A stretch of DNA of 64,000 bases, taken from NCBI GenBank assembly GCA_019634835.1, contig JAHCAO010000009.1, forward strand, positions 1 to 64,000, read 5' to 3'. This document shows positions 8,401 to 18,337 of this stretch, in pieces. Under the pieces are notes generated by a model. It was not told the DNA's origin and did no database searches. It was given only the letters and a program-made list of their open reading frames with translations. The translations under genes and the position numbers were made by a program. The stretch's first letter is position 1, and each line of letters begins with the position of its first letter. This stretch comes from Gammaproteobacteria bacterium (GTDB taxonomy: Bacteria > Pseudomonadota > Gammaproteobacteria > DSM-16500).

Positions 8401-11400
8401 GTCGTCCAGAGTGTTCCGTCATTTCTTCTACCTCTCAGCAATATGCCAGCTTGCTCCATGGCAACTGTAGCCCTGGTGAGCGTATCCTGCGTCACATCAC
8501 CTAAAGCATGCTGCATGGCTGTTTGCATTAATTGCTTATGGGTAAATCCAGCTTCTCGTTCCGCCAAATGATGCATTGCATATTCCACTGCCTCGACCGC
8601 CGTGCGGGATAAGTTAGATGCCTTATTTCCATTTGTGGCAATAATTTCTTTTTCAAGAATGGAATAAAGAGAATGCAGATTTTTCTTTATCTCTTCTGCA
8701 TTTTTAAGTGTGTCGTGCGCGGTTAATTTATTTCCTGTTTTATTTTCTAAATGAGTCACTAACCCTTGGTGACTGTCTGTGTAAACCCAGGCTTCTTTAG
8801 GCTGTGAAATAGCTTGATAGAATTGTCGTTGATCTGTCGTAAATGACTTAGCGGGTATCTCAGCAATTAATAGAGTTGGTTTTTCATGGGCAATCTGATG
8901 AGCTGTCGCTGCATAACCATAATCAAGATGTCGATGATATGGTTTAGCTGAATCAATTATAACTGAGTGGCCTGTAGAGTTTTGCAGTTTGATTTTGCTT
9001 TGTTTGATATCCGTTATAATAAAACGTTCGCCTTTGGTAATCTGTTGACTTTTATTTGATCTGTGAAAAAGCACCGTTTCACCAACAGCAAATTCGCGTT
9101 TTTTCTCATTAAATAATTCAATTTTTCCAGATGCACCACCTACCTTATCAGGCCTCCATGTTATAGTTTCTCCACTTTCTTTTTGAAGAATTACTCGATT
9201 AGATTTTTTATTATTTTGAATGATTTTTACATACTCTCCTTTAGTAATTGAAAGCGACGGAAAGGAATCGTTAAAACGCACAACTTGATCTTTTTCATAA
9301 AAGAGAGCATGGGTTGCTTTTTCTGCGGACAAGAAGACTGGTATCAATACATAGATCTGCATTGATTTACCGAGTAATTTATTGTTTATCAATTCACTAT
9401 GAGTCAATAGATTAAGTTTCTCTACTGTCTCTTTATGCCGTGACATTAACCATGAATTATTTCTTTCATGTTCGGTCAATCGGCTAAAGTGTTTTGCCAT
9501 CGCAATACTTCTATCAGCTGACTCCTTTACTTCAATGATTCGATCAGAAAACTTATGAATCGCTTCTTGGATATTTAGATTTTTAAAAGATGTACTTTTA
9601 TTCGCTGATTCATTGAGTGAAATTGTCTTAATACCATGATCAATCATCTGGTCTAATGAAGACCCTGTTTGCTGAGGTAAAAGCGTTTTGTTATCTCCCA
9701 ATAAAATGAGTTTCGTATTATGTTTACTATTCCATTCCGTTAAATTCGCTTTCTGATAAGTAGAGAGTAAATGTGCATTATCTACTATTAAAATATTTGG
9801 CTTAGGATAATTGATATCCTGATAATCTTTTTGCCGAGACAAAAATTGTATAACACTATAATGTTTTGGCGTTGAATCAATAAACAGTCCTTTAATTTTC
9901 TCCCATAAAGTTTGAGCTGGTTGTTTTAATTCATGAGCGAGCTGCTTACTATTAATGAGAGTGGGACTTAACACTGCTACTTCTAAATCAACTGATTTAG
10001 CAATCTTGATAATGGGTTCGATGAGAGAATTTTTTGCTCCTTGTCCTTCTATCAAGACTATTCGATCATTGCCAAAAATAGACTTTAACTGAGTATGATG
10101 ATCTGAATTAATTTCTTTGTGTTGCGTTAAATAATTAACTAAATGAAAAGAATCAACGGTTGGCTGTAATAATTTATTTTGTTTTATTTGTAGCAATAAT
10201 CGTTTTTCATCCTCAATAGTATTTTTCGCCATTAATAGAGTTTTACCCTCTTCATTAGCTAATGAAATTAATTCACCAGTTTTGATTTGTGATTCAACTG
10301 CATGTAATAACGATTCAAATGAAAGACCATTGCCGATAGCATGAGTCGATGCGACTGTCATGACTTCTTCTAATGTAAATGTCGTTTGAAAAGTAGATAA
10401 TGATTTTGCAGCTTGAGCAATTGCATCAAGCTCTAATTTTTCTGGTTCAATAATATTATCTTTTGTAAATTTATTTTTTTTATTGAATGTGTTTTCAATC
10501 AGCCTATTAAAATCGAATCCCAATTCTTGGGCAGCGTGCTCCCATTCATTCTTGAGTTCTTCTCTATCTACTTTTTCTTTAGCATCACGTGTATTTAAGG
10601 CGACAAACGCCGCTGCTTTTCCACCTGATAACCCTTTTTCATCTAGCTGGCTTTCAATTTGTGATCGACGTTTTGAAAAATATTGAATCACATCTTTAGG
10701 AACATCTGAAATTTCAAATATGCTTGTTTTATCATTTATTTTAATGTCATATCCTAACTGCTTCACCCTAAAAGCAAGTTCGGTTTCATAGAGTTTAGAT
10801 AGAAAACGATTATGGTGACGAACTCTCTCAATAAATCCATTAACCTCACCCGATATCTCTTCACCGTAAGCACCTAAAGAAGAAGCGAGTGATCGCCATT
10901 TTCCATCTTTGCGTTCTGTCATATTCATGATGACACTATGTGTATGTAATTGTGGGTCTTTAGCGCGTGACAAATCATGATGATAAAGAGAGACAACTAA
11001 ATTATTCGTACTTTGATAAGTCATTCCATCAGAGGTTTTGATTCGTGCCTGACTATTATTTTTCTCAATATAAGTCAATGCAACTTTAACAGCCTCTCGA
11101 TGTGCTTCTATTAATCGTTTATCACCGCCAATCAATGCCATGATGGAAACAGATTTAGGCGCACTAAATGTTAAATCCCACCCGGGGCGGTGTTTGATAG
11201 CGCCATCCACCATTTTGCCAAGCTGCTCACCATTGGCAAGTTTACCCTGTAGGAGTTCAGTGAATTGCTTATCATCCACTTTTCCTGAAAGAGAAAGTTT
11301 GTTTGCTCCTTTTCCCCACCATTCACTCTGATCGAATCCTTCTTCTTGCGTATAATAATTATCTTTTTCACTAAAATAGTGACTTGCCTGACTCACATTT

Positions 11401-11423
11401 TTTACAACGCTGCTTGATAACAT
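5406..11423 (-). CDS. traI: TraI: MobF relaxase, double helicase and Toprim fusion
   Basis: A 2005-residue relaxase-helicase. The N-terminus has the MobF catalytic tyrosine pair (Y23, Y24; also Y16) and the three-histidine metal site in HHDLSRAKDPQLHTHSV near residues 148-163. A first helicase-like region (about 450-900) has a degraded Walker A (IEGQGAKNSL) but a recognisable DNAH box, like the vestigial translocation domain of F TraI. The active RecD-like helicase has GHPGTGKT near 1068 and IDEASM near 1149. The C-terminus carries a primase-like region (WWNDFGGEGGG near 1640) and a Toprim domain with IAEGAETALSL near 1819 and FCLDNDGKD. It nicks oriT, stays bound to the transferred strand and unwinds it. 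It follows traD with 11 bases between. Confidence 0.96.
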   Translation of the reverse strand: MLSSSVVKNVSQASHYFSEKDNYYTQEEGFDQSEWWGKGANKLSLSGKVDDKQFTELLQGKLANGEQLGKMVDGAIKHRPGWDLTFSAPKSVSIMALIGGDKRLIEAHREAVKVALTYIEKNNSQARIKTSDGMTYQSTNNLVVSLYHHDLSRAKDPQLHTHSVIMNMTERKDGKWRSLASSLGAYGEEISGEVNGFIERVRHHNRFLSKLYETELAFRVKQLGYDIKINDKTSIFEISDVPKDVIQYFSKRRSQIESQLDEKGLSGGKAAAFVALNTRDAKEKVDREELKNEWEHAAQELGFDFNRLIENTFNKKNKFTKDNIIEPEKLELDAIAQAAKSLSTFQTTFTLEEVMTVASTHAIGNGLSFESLLHAVESQIKTGELISLANEEGKTLLMAKNTIEDEKRLLLQIKQNKLLQPTVDSFHLVNYLTQHKEINSDHHTQLKSIFGNDRIVLIEGQGAKNSLIEPIIKIAKSVDLEVAVLSPTLINSKQLAHELKQPAQTLWEKIKGLFIDSTPKHYSVIQFLSRQKDYQDINYPKPNILIVDNAHLLSTYQKANLTEWNSKHNTKLILLGDNKTLLPQQTGSSLDQMIDHGIKTISLNESANKSTSFKNLNIQEAIHKFSDRIIEVKESADRSIAMAKHFSRLTEHERNNSWLMSRHKETVEKLNLLTHSELINNKLLGKSMQIYVLIPVFLSAEKATHALFYEKDQVVRFNDSFPSLSITKGEYVKIIQNNKKSNRVILQKESGETITWRPDKVGGASGKIELFNEKKREFAVGETVLFHRSNKSQQITKGERFIITDIKQSKIKLQNSTGHSVIIDSAKPYHRHLDYGYAATAHQIAHEKPTLLIAEIPAKSFTTDQRQFYQAISQPKEAWVYTDSHQGLVTHLENKTGNKLTAHDTLKNAEEIKKNLHSLYSILEKEIIATNGNKASNLSRTAVEAVEYAMHHLAEREAGFTHKQLMQTAMQHALGDVTQDTLTRATVAMEQAGILLRGRRNDGTLWTTADAVKMEREILAICTQDQGKFQPIASDDLVTQYCESSKLNPEQTAAVKVITQNKDRVMAVQGHPGTGKTHMLATVADVIAAKNLIASQGYEIIGLAPTHTAVEELRKRGLPARTLDSFIANTKYGMGEGLPADKSKLILIIDEASMVSNRKMLEGLQIAYQFGCRAIPTGDHRQIQSIEGGKPFDLIQNTPSIETVKLTTIKRQNDTSLKQATKETIEYDFKAAFATLKNSIIEISLQKEDIKDGNWQAARIKNRYDRVSVLVKDYFTFDKSERDNIQVITPGHDDRALANTLIREQLKLDGTLGDKEVSLPVLIASSLTQVERSHITNFNVGDVLRFGKHESSQIKSGDYFAITEISQDQSVIKLKDGNDREVIWQVPKFNKNRLSSIEVFKKESRDIQAGDMIRWSRSDKKHGFLSSESAKIIHIENNKVTAELANKELVTFNANEPKHQHWDHGYAATVYTVQGKTKDIVLAHLESFRQNLTTQPAFLVSLTRAVNTFRLYTDNVNNLLKMVEKNHAKKISSLEVIGEFPDKNKSKYQTMPVSNNKSSEKAKDVLPSKNEKSLKNNHPKYDRYSIERLKEGVNREAEKIATDILGSPKSRGSNFIKFGNNQGSLSVTTKGEKQGWWNDFGGEGGGKNMLSFIQKQLGLSRQEALQYAAKWLGIYPGSHGELNESKRIKSNKDQQNLDKQLKQEQQAKVEFAKKLAEQSRPISGTIVEKYLKEHRAIDLKEYPDDIRFHSGIYSKLNGKTYPAMLVIARDSQGKIQAVQATYLDPNTATKVDKSTIKIQKQTFGVMKGAAVTIKGQKGSPTLIAEGAETALSLSQAISNATVKITLSKSNFANIDVKSLSEKTVFCLDNDGKDLKSDKVIASAVKRLIEGNKYVSIMMPTTLNSAKQDYNDVLKMAGVDPIKNDLKNAISYENIYGDMNKNNLILSLSQVNILKQNNNQISEKSIDRFAKQLTKEAYQPTLVQDHLKQNNPSKTIAQFKDIEREI

Positions 11424-11434
11424 ATCGTGAACCT

Positions 11435-13315
11435 CTAAATATCAAGAGAATGAGCAACTTCCGCCTGTTTTTTAGCACCTTTTCTTTGTTTAGCTTTTTT
11501 CACATCTGTCGGTTGTTCTTCATTTTCCCAAGGATTTTTAGCTAAATTGTGTTTTTCAAACTGATTAATCAATTCATTAACATCTTTAAAGTGCGATTCA
11601 TCGATATCACGAAGAATGTAACCTTCATTAACTTTTGGACGATTCTTGTAACCAAAATCAAGCAAGGTAATGGGATATTTTCCTGGTAACCGTATGTAGG
11701 CATGTAGATCATCTAATGTCATGATTTCGGAATAGCTCACTAATGGTTTAGTAGTTTCATTACGACTAATGGTTATTCCATCTCTTATACTATTTGCTCC
11801 ATAAGAGATGCCTTCACGTACCTCATCAACCACTGTTTCACCCAAATTCATCGCTGACCATTTAGCAACATTTGCATCAGGTTCTCTAAACATTAATCGG
11901 GTGTTCAATAAGGTAGAGATACTATCAGCGCCATTCTTTCCATAAATATCTGCAACGCCAGGATAATCTTGTGCGCCAATAACAAAACACGCGCCGAATT
12001 TTCTCCCTTCTGCAAGCCCTGGTTTAACATAAGGCAATTGTTGCAGACTTTGAAATTCATCAATGGTAATAAAAATTCGACGAGTATCACTTGGTGGTAA
12101 GCTTAATAGCGTATTGATTGCAATATCCAGATAGGTTGATATAAGCGGTTTCAATGTTTCATTTCTATCACCAAGGGAGGTGATAAACAGCCAATTATCA
12201 GCCTTATCATCATGTATCCATTTTCTAATGGAAAAAGGGCTGGAACCTGCTTTAATGTACTTTAAACTTTTTAAATATGTAGCAAGAACAGATTTAATAG
12301 ATACAGCTGTTTTCTCAATTTTTTCTGATACGAGCGTTTCAGCATATGTCCCTTTTAAATAATCTTGTATCGCTTCATTATCTGCGGTTAATAAATAACG
12401 TAATAATTTCAAATGATGACGCTCTGGATCATTTCGCATCTGAAAAGCAGCGGTTGAAAATATAGTACGAGCCCCATTGACCCAAAAAGGGTCTTGAGTT
12501 GATGGTGGCATCGGAATCAATGCGGCAGCTAGATTATCAAAATCAGCGGAATCTCGACATTCAAGCCACATGTCCCACTCTTCACCTCTAGTATCCAGTG
12601 GATTTAATAATTTATCGTAACCAGGTCGATAAAATTTTTCTAAATAAACACCACCTTTATCATAAATAATTGCTCTATTGCCTCTTTCACGAATTTGTTC
12701 TAGCAATTCGCTAATTGCATTTGTTTTTCCTGCACCAGTTGATCCATGAAAAAGAAAATGCGATGTTTCTTTACCTTTAATCAAAGGTAAGCCTGCAAGT
12801 TTCAAATCAGAATTTTTCTTTGCTTTATTAATTATTTTTTTTGTTTCTGATTTAGTAGCAAGAACATCACCTTTAATTGTTTTATTTTCCGTTTGTGATT
12901 TTCCCCGGCGCCTTAGCCAAACAGAAATAGCTGACATAATCAAGAAAGCAACTATTCCACCAATCAACATGGCTTGGACTAATTTAAGACTCACGTTTCT
13001 AATGATTTTCTTAACTAAAGATGATTCATTTATATCGGTATATTTAACATTGACCTTCTCCCCATTAGGTTCAATGAATTTTGTACTGGCTCCATCATTT
13101 AAAGCAGGAATAAATGTAGACCACGCATATTCGCCTGATACGTACCATTCATATTCCGTAACAGTGAGCCATGAAACAAAAGATGTTGTAATGAAAAATA
13201 CAATAGCCGCCGCTAAAAATACTTTTTGCGTGATTTGAATAAACATACGAATATTATGTAATGTGATTTGACCACCACGCGTGTAGTTTTTTATTGTCGA
13301 TTCTTCTTTATTCAT
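11435..13315 (-). CDS. traD: TraD: type IV coupling protein
   Basis: A 626-residue inner-membrane ATPase of the VirD4/TraD family that hands the relaxase-DNA complex to the secretion channel. Two membrane segments lie in the first 140 residues. Walker A (HGSTGAGKTNA) is near residue 188 and Walker B (IFITIDEFQSL) near 415. The C-terminus is basic and short compared with F TraD (about 717 residues). It is encoded between traG and traI, the usual place. Confidence 0.95.
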   Translation of the reverse strand: MNKEESTIKNYTRGGQITLHNIRMFIQITQKVFLAAAIVFFITTSFVSWLTVTEYEWYVSGEYAWSTFIPALNDGASTKFIEPNGEKVNVKYTDINESSLVKKIIRNVSLKLVQAMLIGGIVAFLIMSAISVWLRRRGKSQTENKTIKGDVLATKSETKKIINKAKKNSDLKLAGLPLIKGKETSHFLFHGSTGAGKTNAISELLEQIRERGNRAIIYDKGGVYLEKFYRPGYDKLLNPLDTRGEEWDMWLECRDSADFDNLAAALIPMPPSTQDPFWVNGARTIFSTAAFQMRNDPERHHLKLLRYLLTADNEAIQDYLKGTYAETLVSEKIEKTAVSIKSVLATYLKSLKYIKAGSSPFSIRKWIHDDKADNWLFITSLGDRNETLKPLISTYLDIAINTLLSLPPSDTRRIFITIDEFQSLQQLPYVKPGLAEGRKFGACFVIGAQDYPGVADIYGKNGADSISTLLNTRLMFREPDANVAKWSAMNLGETVVDEVREGISYGANSIRDGITISRNETTKPLVSYSEIMTLDDLHAYIRLPGKYPITLLDFGYKNRPKVNEGYILRDIDESHFKDVNELINQFEKHNLAKNPWENEEQPTDVKKAKQRKGAKKQAEVAHSLDI

Positions 13316-13344
13316 GTTTAGTCCTCACCTTCATCTATTCGATT

Positions 13345-16155
13345 TCATTCACGATCTTTTGTATCCACGTTATTCCACAAATCGCTCGCGAGTGATCCAT
13401 GCCTACTATGTGCTTTTTCATTTTCGATTTTTTGTTGAATAACTGTGCCATCTTGCGTAATGGATTGATGTTTTTTGTGCACGTCTTGCGCGCTGGTTCC
13501 GATCATGCTTTCAGCCTGATTTTTAACCGAGTAATCAATTAAATGATTTGGAGTGAGTCCAGAAGTTCTTGCCTTTTCTTCCAGTTCATGATGATTGGAT
13601 TCATCAACGTTTTTTATTCGCGAACTATTTGGTATATGTTTGTTGTTTGCGTTAAATGTTTTTTGAACAGATTGTGATGAATGTGAAAGACCATGACTCC
13701 ATTTATTTTCTAGTTCTGATTTATAATGCTCTGTAAATGATTTTAGATAATGATCTCTTAATCCTGGGTCTCGCATGATGTGACGAACTGAATCTGCACC
13801 AAGCGTACCTTCTCCGTTACTACCTGGCTGGTTTGCGACATAATTAACAAATTCTTGAGTACCAACAGTATCAATCCTAACAGAATCTTCTTCTGCTCTA
13901 CTTGCTTGTTCGCGATAACTTTCAGCTTGTTGAAGACTAGATTGCATATCATGTCGATATCCTTCAGCATGCTCAAATGAGTTGCCCATGTTATCGACCA
14001 GTTTACTGCCTGTTTCATTATTAATTCTTAGACTTTTATCCTGTGCAGCACGTGAGATGATATCGACACTTTCGGAATAATGAGAATCTTTAAGAAAATC
14101 TTTTGCATCAGAATAAAGTGAACCTTTATCTGTTGAATTATTGTGTCCTGCCGTGCGAGACGCACCAAGTGTTCCTGATAGAGAGCCTTCAACACCACCA
14201 GAAGGTCCCATTCCCTTTTGTCCGCCAGAAACGCCAAAGCTTCCAGTCAATCCTGCTTTACCATCCGCATACACGCTGGACAATACATTTGCGGCTTCGT
14301 TATAGGAGACGTGATGTCTATCAGCAAAATCTTGAGTAAGTCTTTGGACTTCTCCAAAGGCTTTAGTGGTCCCTGCCGATGCGCTGATACTCCACCCATC
14401 ACCGCTGGAGGTAGAATTTCCTAAATGTGACCCAATTTCATAGACGTTTCGCATCCCTGCACTGGTTGCATCATGATAAGCATGATTTGAGTTTTGGGCA
14501 GCAGTAATGGCTTTATCCGCACTCTGCGAATAACCCGTTCTAAAAGCATTTGAAAACCCGATATTACTACCGATATTTGAGATGGTATTACCCATATTTA
14601 ACACTTGATCGCTATTAGGCATTACAGATAACTGTGAGCCATCTGATAGCTGAACCATTGATGATCCGGTTGAAACACGAGCATTGGTATCAGCATGATT
14701 AGCTGAATGATTGAACGCGCTTTGATTACCGAAATTGGTATTCCCAAAACCCATATTGCCTGTTGCCGCTTCTGCCGCACCCGTTGCTGCGGTAGACTGA
14801 GTCACTCCTCCTGCATATTGAGACGCTTGCAAGAAGGCATGATGCATACCCCAAATAAGGCCGCCAGCAAGTACGGGGACACTCATGGATAGGTAGCCAG
14901 CAAGCCCTGACATATCTGCATTGATTTGTAAAAAGCCAGGCATCGCCTGCAAGGTCAAACCACTGGTTGTTGCTGCAATACTTTTACTTTGACTATAAAA
15001 GGACACGCACAAATTAAGCACGGCATAAAGTGGTGGCCATAATTGAACCCACACCAACGTGTAGATATAACTTCTAAGTGTCGTGATTCCAAAAGGCATC
15101 ATGATCAACAAAATCACGAATACAAATGAACCATAGGTAATCAGTTCTATTGCATTTTTAATTAAGGGAAGCCATACCGCTGCCATGTCCCCCACTGTTT
15201 GATTGGTCAATCGCTTTTGTTCTTGCGCTCTGACAAAAGCGTAAGATTGAAGTGCAGCTGTTGCATTCAAATTAGCCCCCATGCGCACAACACCACGTTG
15301 AATGGCATTTGCCATAAGGCTTTGTTGCATAATACGATCAGCTTGGCCTGATAGCTTTGCTAAATAGCCATAACTGATATCTAAATATTTTGTAAGAGCC
15401 TGTTTAGGGTCAGGTGAATTCGAAAATAATCTTGTGGAATAAAGTGATTTGGCAGCTGCTACTGCTTTTGTCCAATCACTCGTTAATAAAGGAATCGTTT
15501 GGCGACATGTTTGAAATTCACTACGGTTATCTTCATCGGTATAGACAAATCCCCGTGCTGGAGAAGCATTTTGAGAAACCAGTGCCCATATATTATTGCT
15601 TTCAACTAAATCGTTGATGGAATATTTTTTAAGTAAAATATCGTAAAAAACACATTGGTGGATAAAGCCCTGCATATTGCTATCAAATCGCGCATCTGTA
15701 ATTTCAAATTGACTAACAGCTCTCACGATTTCAGAAGCAAAAAACATCCCACTTCGATGATAGCGAAGATCATCTGGCATAGAAAAATTCATCTCTGTTA
15801 ATTGGGTCAGTGCATAGCTCAGTGAAGTAGTTACATTAGCAAGCAATGCAAGCCCTAATGGCATATGGTCTACTGCATACGGCTTCCCGCCATTGACCTC
15901 ATCAATAATTTCAATGCTCATTTTCGGCAGAAAAAAAATGTAGATGGATAAATAAACCAATCCAAACCATTTAATCAAATCAATGATATTACGCTTCAAT
16001 ACGAAACTAGAAAGAACACTAAACCCTCCAATCAGTATGGATACACGTAGGAGTGTTGAATACGTACTGGTACCAAAGCTTGTCACAATGGCATTAAAAT
16101 ACTGTGCATATAAATCGCCATTACCGAGAACATAGACAGGTAAAATTGATGACAT
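13345..16155 (-). CDS. traG: TraG: mating-pair stabilisation / pilus assembly
   Basis: A 936-residue TraG-type protein. The N-terminal third has several membrane segments; the middle (LPLIKNAIELITYGSFVFVILLIMMPFG...LWPPLYAVLN) is the conserved TraG-N region; the rest is a long serine/glycine/histidine-rich periplasmic domain. The start at 16155 is preferred over 16182 because GAGG lies eight bases upstream of it and the shorter form begins SSILPVYVLGNGD, the normal family start. TraG acts in pilus assembly and mating-pair stabilisation, and in F also in entry exclusion with TraS; no traS is seen here. Confidence 0.93.
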   Translation of the reverse strand: MSSILPVYVLGNGDLYAQYFNAIVTSFGTSTYSTLLRVSILIGGFSVLSSFVLKRNIIDLIKWFGLVYLSIYIFFLPKMSIEIIDEVNGGKPYAVDHMPLGLALLANVTTSLSYALTQLTEMNFSMPDDLRYHRSGMFFASEIVRAVSQFEITDARFDSNMQGFIHQCVFYDILLKKYSINDLVESNNIWALVSQNASPARGFVYTDEDNRSEFQTCRQTIPLLTSDWTKAVAAAKSLYSTRLFSNSPDPKQALTKYLDISYGYLAKLSGQADRIMQQSLMANAIQRGVVRMGANLNATAALQSYAFVRAQEQKRLTNQTVGDMAAVWLPLIKNAIELITYGSFVFVILLIMMPFGITTLRSYIYTLVWVQLWPPLYAVLNLCVSFYSQSKSIAATTSGLTLQAMPGFLQINADMSGLAGYLSMSVPVLAGGLIWGMHHAFLQASQYAGGVTQSTAATGAAEAATGNMGFGNTNFGNQSAFNHSANHADTNARVSTGSSMVQLSDGSQLSVMPNSDQVLNMGNTISNIGSNIGFSNAFRTGYSQSADKAITAAQNSNHAYHDATSAGMRNVYEIGSHLGNSTSSGDGWSISASAGTTKAFGEVQRLTQDFADRHHVSYNEAANVLSSVYADGKAGLTGSFGVSGGQKGMGPSGGVEGSLSGTLGASRTAGHNNSTDKGSLYSDAKDFLKDSHYSESVDIISRAAQDKSLRINNETGSKLVDNMGNSFEHAEGYRHDMQSSLQQAESYREQASRAEEDSVRIDTVGTQEFVNYVANQPGSNGEGTLGADSVRHIMRDPGLRDHYLKSFTEHYKSELENKWSHGLSHSSQSVQKTFNANNKHIPNSSRIKNVDESNHHELEEKARTSGLTPNHLIDYSVKNQAESMIGTSAQDVHKKHQSITQDGTVIQQKIENEKAHSRHGSLASDLWNNVDTKDRE

Positions 16156-16160
16156 AGTCG

Positions 16161-17570
16161 TTACCTCAATCCTTTTGCCCAAGACAATGTACTTGCAAAT
16201 TCAGTGGATAAATCACCTGCCAACATGCGTTCTATTGCTTGTGTTTGCTCAATGAGCTGAACAGTCACCGCTAACTGGCTGTATGATGTTTTTCGTTGAT
16301 TCGTGAGCATCGTCATTTCTTTTTCAATGTTAGGTTCAATTTCTGCGATGATTGCATCTGGAAATGGAAGTGCAGCAACACTTGATTTAATGACAGCGAG
16401 CGATTCATGCAAATATTGGTAGAGAATATCCATCGCGATGACATCCGCATATTGCTCAGTATCAGGAAGATTGCCGTCTTTCATATAAGCTGCTTGCACA
16501 TTCAGCATTTTATAAACAGGAAGACTAGTCGCTTGTAGTAACCCAATTTCCTCATTAGTAAGTGGAGAGTCTTGAACAATTTTTTGTGCCATGCTGCGTA
16601 ATAGCTTTGCAACACGACTTTTGAAAGCATTGCTTGATGAAATGTTAATTTCTTTATCTGCTTTTGGATGAAGACATCCATCCGTATCAGTCGAATCGCA
16701 GCGATATATCGTCGCTTTACCGCCATTTAGAAGTGCTTTAACCAAGTTATTATTGTCAACTAATGCAGGATAGGAAAGATGGTGCATTGAATCACCATCT
16801 TTATAAAGAATAACCGTACCTGAGAATGACATAAATAATTCTGCGAGTTCGCTGTCATTTTGTAAAAAAGGACGACGTTGAAGTGCTTTCCAAACGACGT
16901 TTCCATTATCAATAATTAAATCTTTAAATCTGCCATCGTTCTTTCCCCTATTAATCGCCTTATCAAAATCACCTCCCGCACCACAACCTTGTCTTGCCTG
17001 AGCCCAATCAGAAAAATAATTGGTACTCGATCCAACATCCTCGCATACTCTTTGTTGTGCACCACGTACACGTGGCCACATCCCACCCACTAATGCTTCG
17101 GCTGTTTCGCAAGAATTAAGACTCGCTTGATTAATCTTATTGCGAAAGTCATTCCATTTATTCATCACATTTTCAATCATGGGTGATGCTGTTTCTAACG
17201 CTAAAGTAAAAGCATAGACCCCACCACTGTTTAACGTATTCTGTAGTACTTGTTTCATTTCATTGGCATCAATTAATGAAAAGCTTCCTGCATAAATATC
17301 AATGCCACCGCAACCTGAACGATAGGTTGGGAAATTAAGTTGCATAATTTGCACGTCTCTTACTTGCGTACGCATACTAACGCTTCCACCAGTGTAATAG
17401 CCTGCTTGCTGACCATGGTATGCGTGAGGTGATGTGGTGTTGGATGAATAGCCAAGGCCATTAAAATAGCTATCTAAATCATTATTAATATTTGCGTAAG
17501 TAACAGACGAGAAAAACAAATAACTGCATGAACAACAAATGAAATAACAAAAATATTTTTTCCTTGTCAT
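16161..17570 (-). CDS. traH: TraH: pilus assembly protein
   Basis: A 469-residue exported protein with an N-terminal signal peptide and the conserved TraH signature FPTYRSGCGGIDIYAGSFS near residue 85. C-terminal helices are likely coiled coil. TraH works with TraF, TraU, TraW and TrbI in F-pilus extension/retraction. The gene overlaps traF by four bases. Confidence 0.94.
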   Translation of the reverse strand: MTRKKYFCYFICCSCSYLFFSSVTYANINNDLDSYFNGLGYSSNTTSPHAYHGQQAGYYTGGSVSMRTQVRDVQIMQLNFPTYRSGCGGIDIYAGSFSLIDANEMKQVLQNTLNSGGVYAFTLALETASPMIENVMNKWNDFRNKINQASLNSCETAEALVGGMWPRVRGAQQRVCEDVGSSTNYFSDWAQARQGCGAGGDFDKAINRGKNDGRFKDLIIDNGNVVWKALQRRPFLQNDSELAELFMSFSGTVILYKDGDSMHHLSYPALVDNNNLVKALLNGGKATIYRCDSTDTDGCLHPKADKEINISSSNAFKSRVAKLLRSMAQKIVQDSPLTNEEIGLLQATSLPVYKMLNVQAAYMKDGNLPDTEQYADVIAMDILYQYLHESLAVIKSSVAALPFPDAIIAEIEPNIEKEMTMLTNQRKTSYSQLAVTVQLIEQTQAIERMLAGDLSTEFASTLSWAKGLR

Positions 17571-18337
17571 TTTATTTTCTCTCCAAATCCTGTCGCAATT
17601 TCATATACTTTTCGTTTCAGATCAGAAAGACTGATTAATCCATAAGTAATAGGGAATGCTCTTTCGGTGTAAGGATTGACCGCAAATAAAGCTGGTTCTA
17701 CACGTACGCCAAAACGCTGCGCCTGGCCTTGGTTGATATATGAATTTGGAAATTCTGGAAGTGAAATACCATCCGTTGTAATGGGTATCACTTTAATTCC
17801 GTAGCTTTCCGCAAATTGTTTGACAATCGGTGCAAACGATCTGCAATAAGGACAAGTAGAGTGATAAAAGAAAAATAATCCACTCGTAGAAGCTAATTGT
17901 TTAATTGCCGTATCTTCTTTTGCATGATTTTGATCAGATTCAATCATTCTTCCTGCATTATTCGTTGGGTGAATGAGTGAATAATCTAACTCTGGATTTT
18001 CTAATAACACTTCTTTCCATTTATTAGAAAATTTCTCAGCTTGTCGTGATAATTGATCTTGTACTATTTTATAGTTCTTTATATTTTCCTTTGTTGGGTA
18101 TAGCACCGCTTGATCTAATGCTCTTTTTATCGTAGAACGAACAGCATCCATTTGCACAACAGGATCACTAGCTTCAACTTCATCATCCTCATTATTATTT
18201 TTTGGATCATCGTACCAATGCCAACCTTTAGCATGCTCATTATAATAATCATTATCACTAGCGTATGCACTCATACTAAATATTGTGTACGAGATACATA
18301 AAAATCCTATAATCAACTTAAGACTGTGGGACATCAT
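17567..18337 (-). CDS. traF: TraF: periplasmic thioredoxin-like pilus assembly protein
   Basis: A 256-residue protein with a signal peptide ending near MSAYAS and a C-terminal thioredoxin fold. The motif CPYC (in FYHSTCPYCRSFAP) is intact; F TraF itself lacks an active CXXC, so this version is likely redox-active and could assist the disulfides of TraN, TraH and TraU. The start at 18337 is chosen from AAAGGA seven bases upstream; the open frame extends to 18355 inside traN. Confidence 0.92.
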   Translation of the reverse strand: MMSHSLKLIIGFLCISYTIFSMSAYASDNDYYNEHAKGWHWYDDPKNNNEDDEVEASDPVVQMDAVRSTIKRALDQAVLYPTKENIKNYKIVQDQLSRQAEKFSNKWKEVLLENPELDYSLIHPTNNAGRMIESDQNHAKEDTAIKQLASTSGLFFFYHSTCPYCRSFAPIVKQFAESYGIKVIPITTDGISLPEFPNSYINQGQAQRFGVRVEPALFAVNPYTERAFPITYGLISLSDLKRKVYEIATGFGEKIK

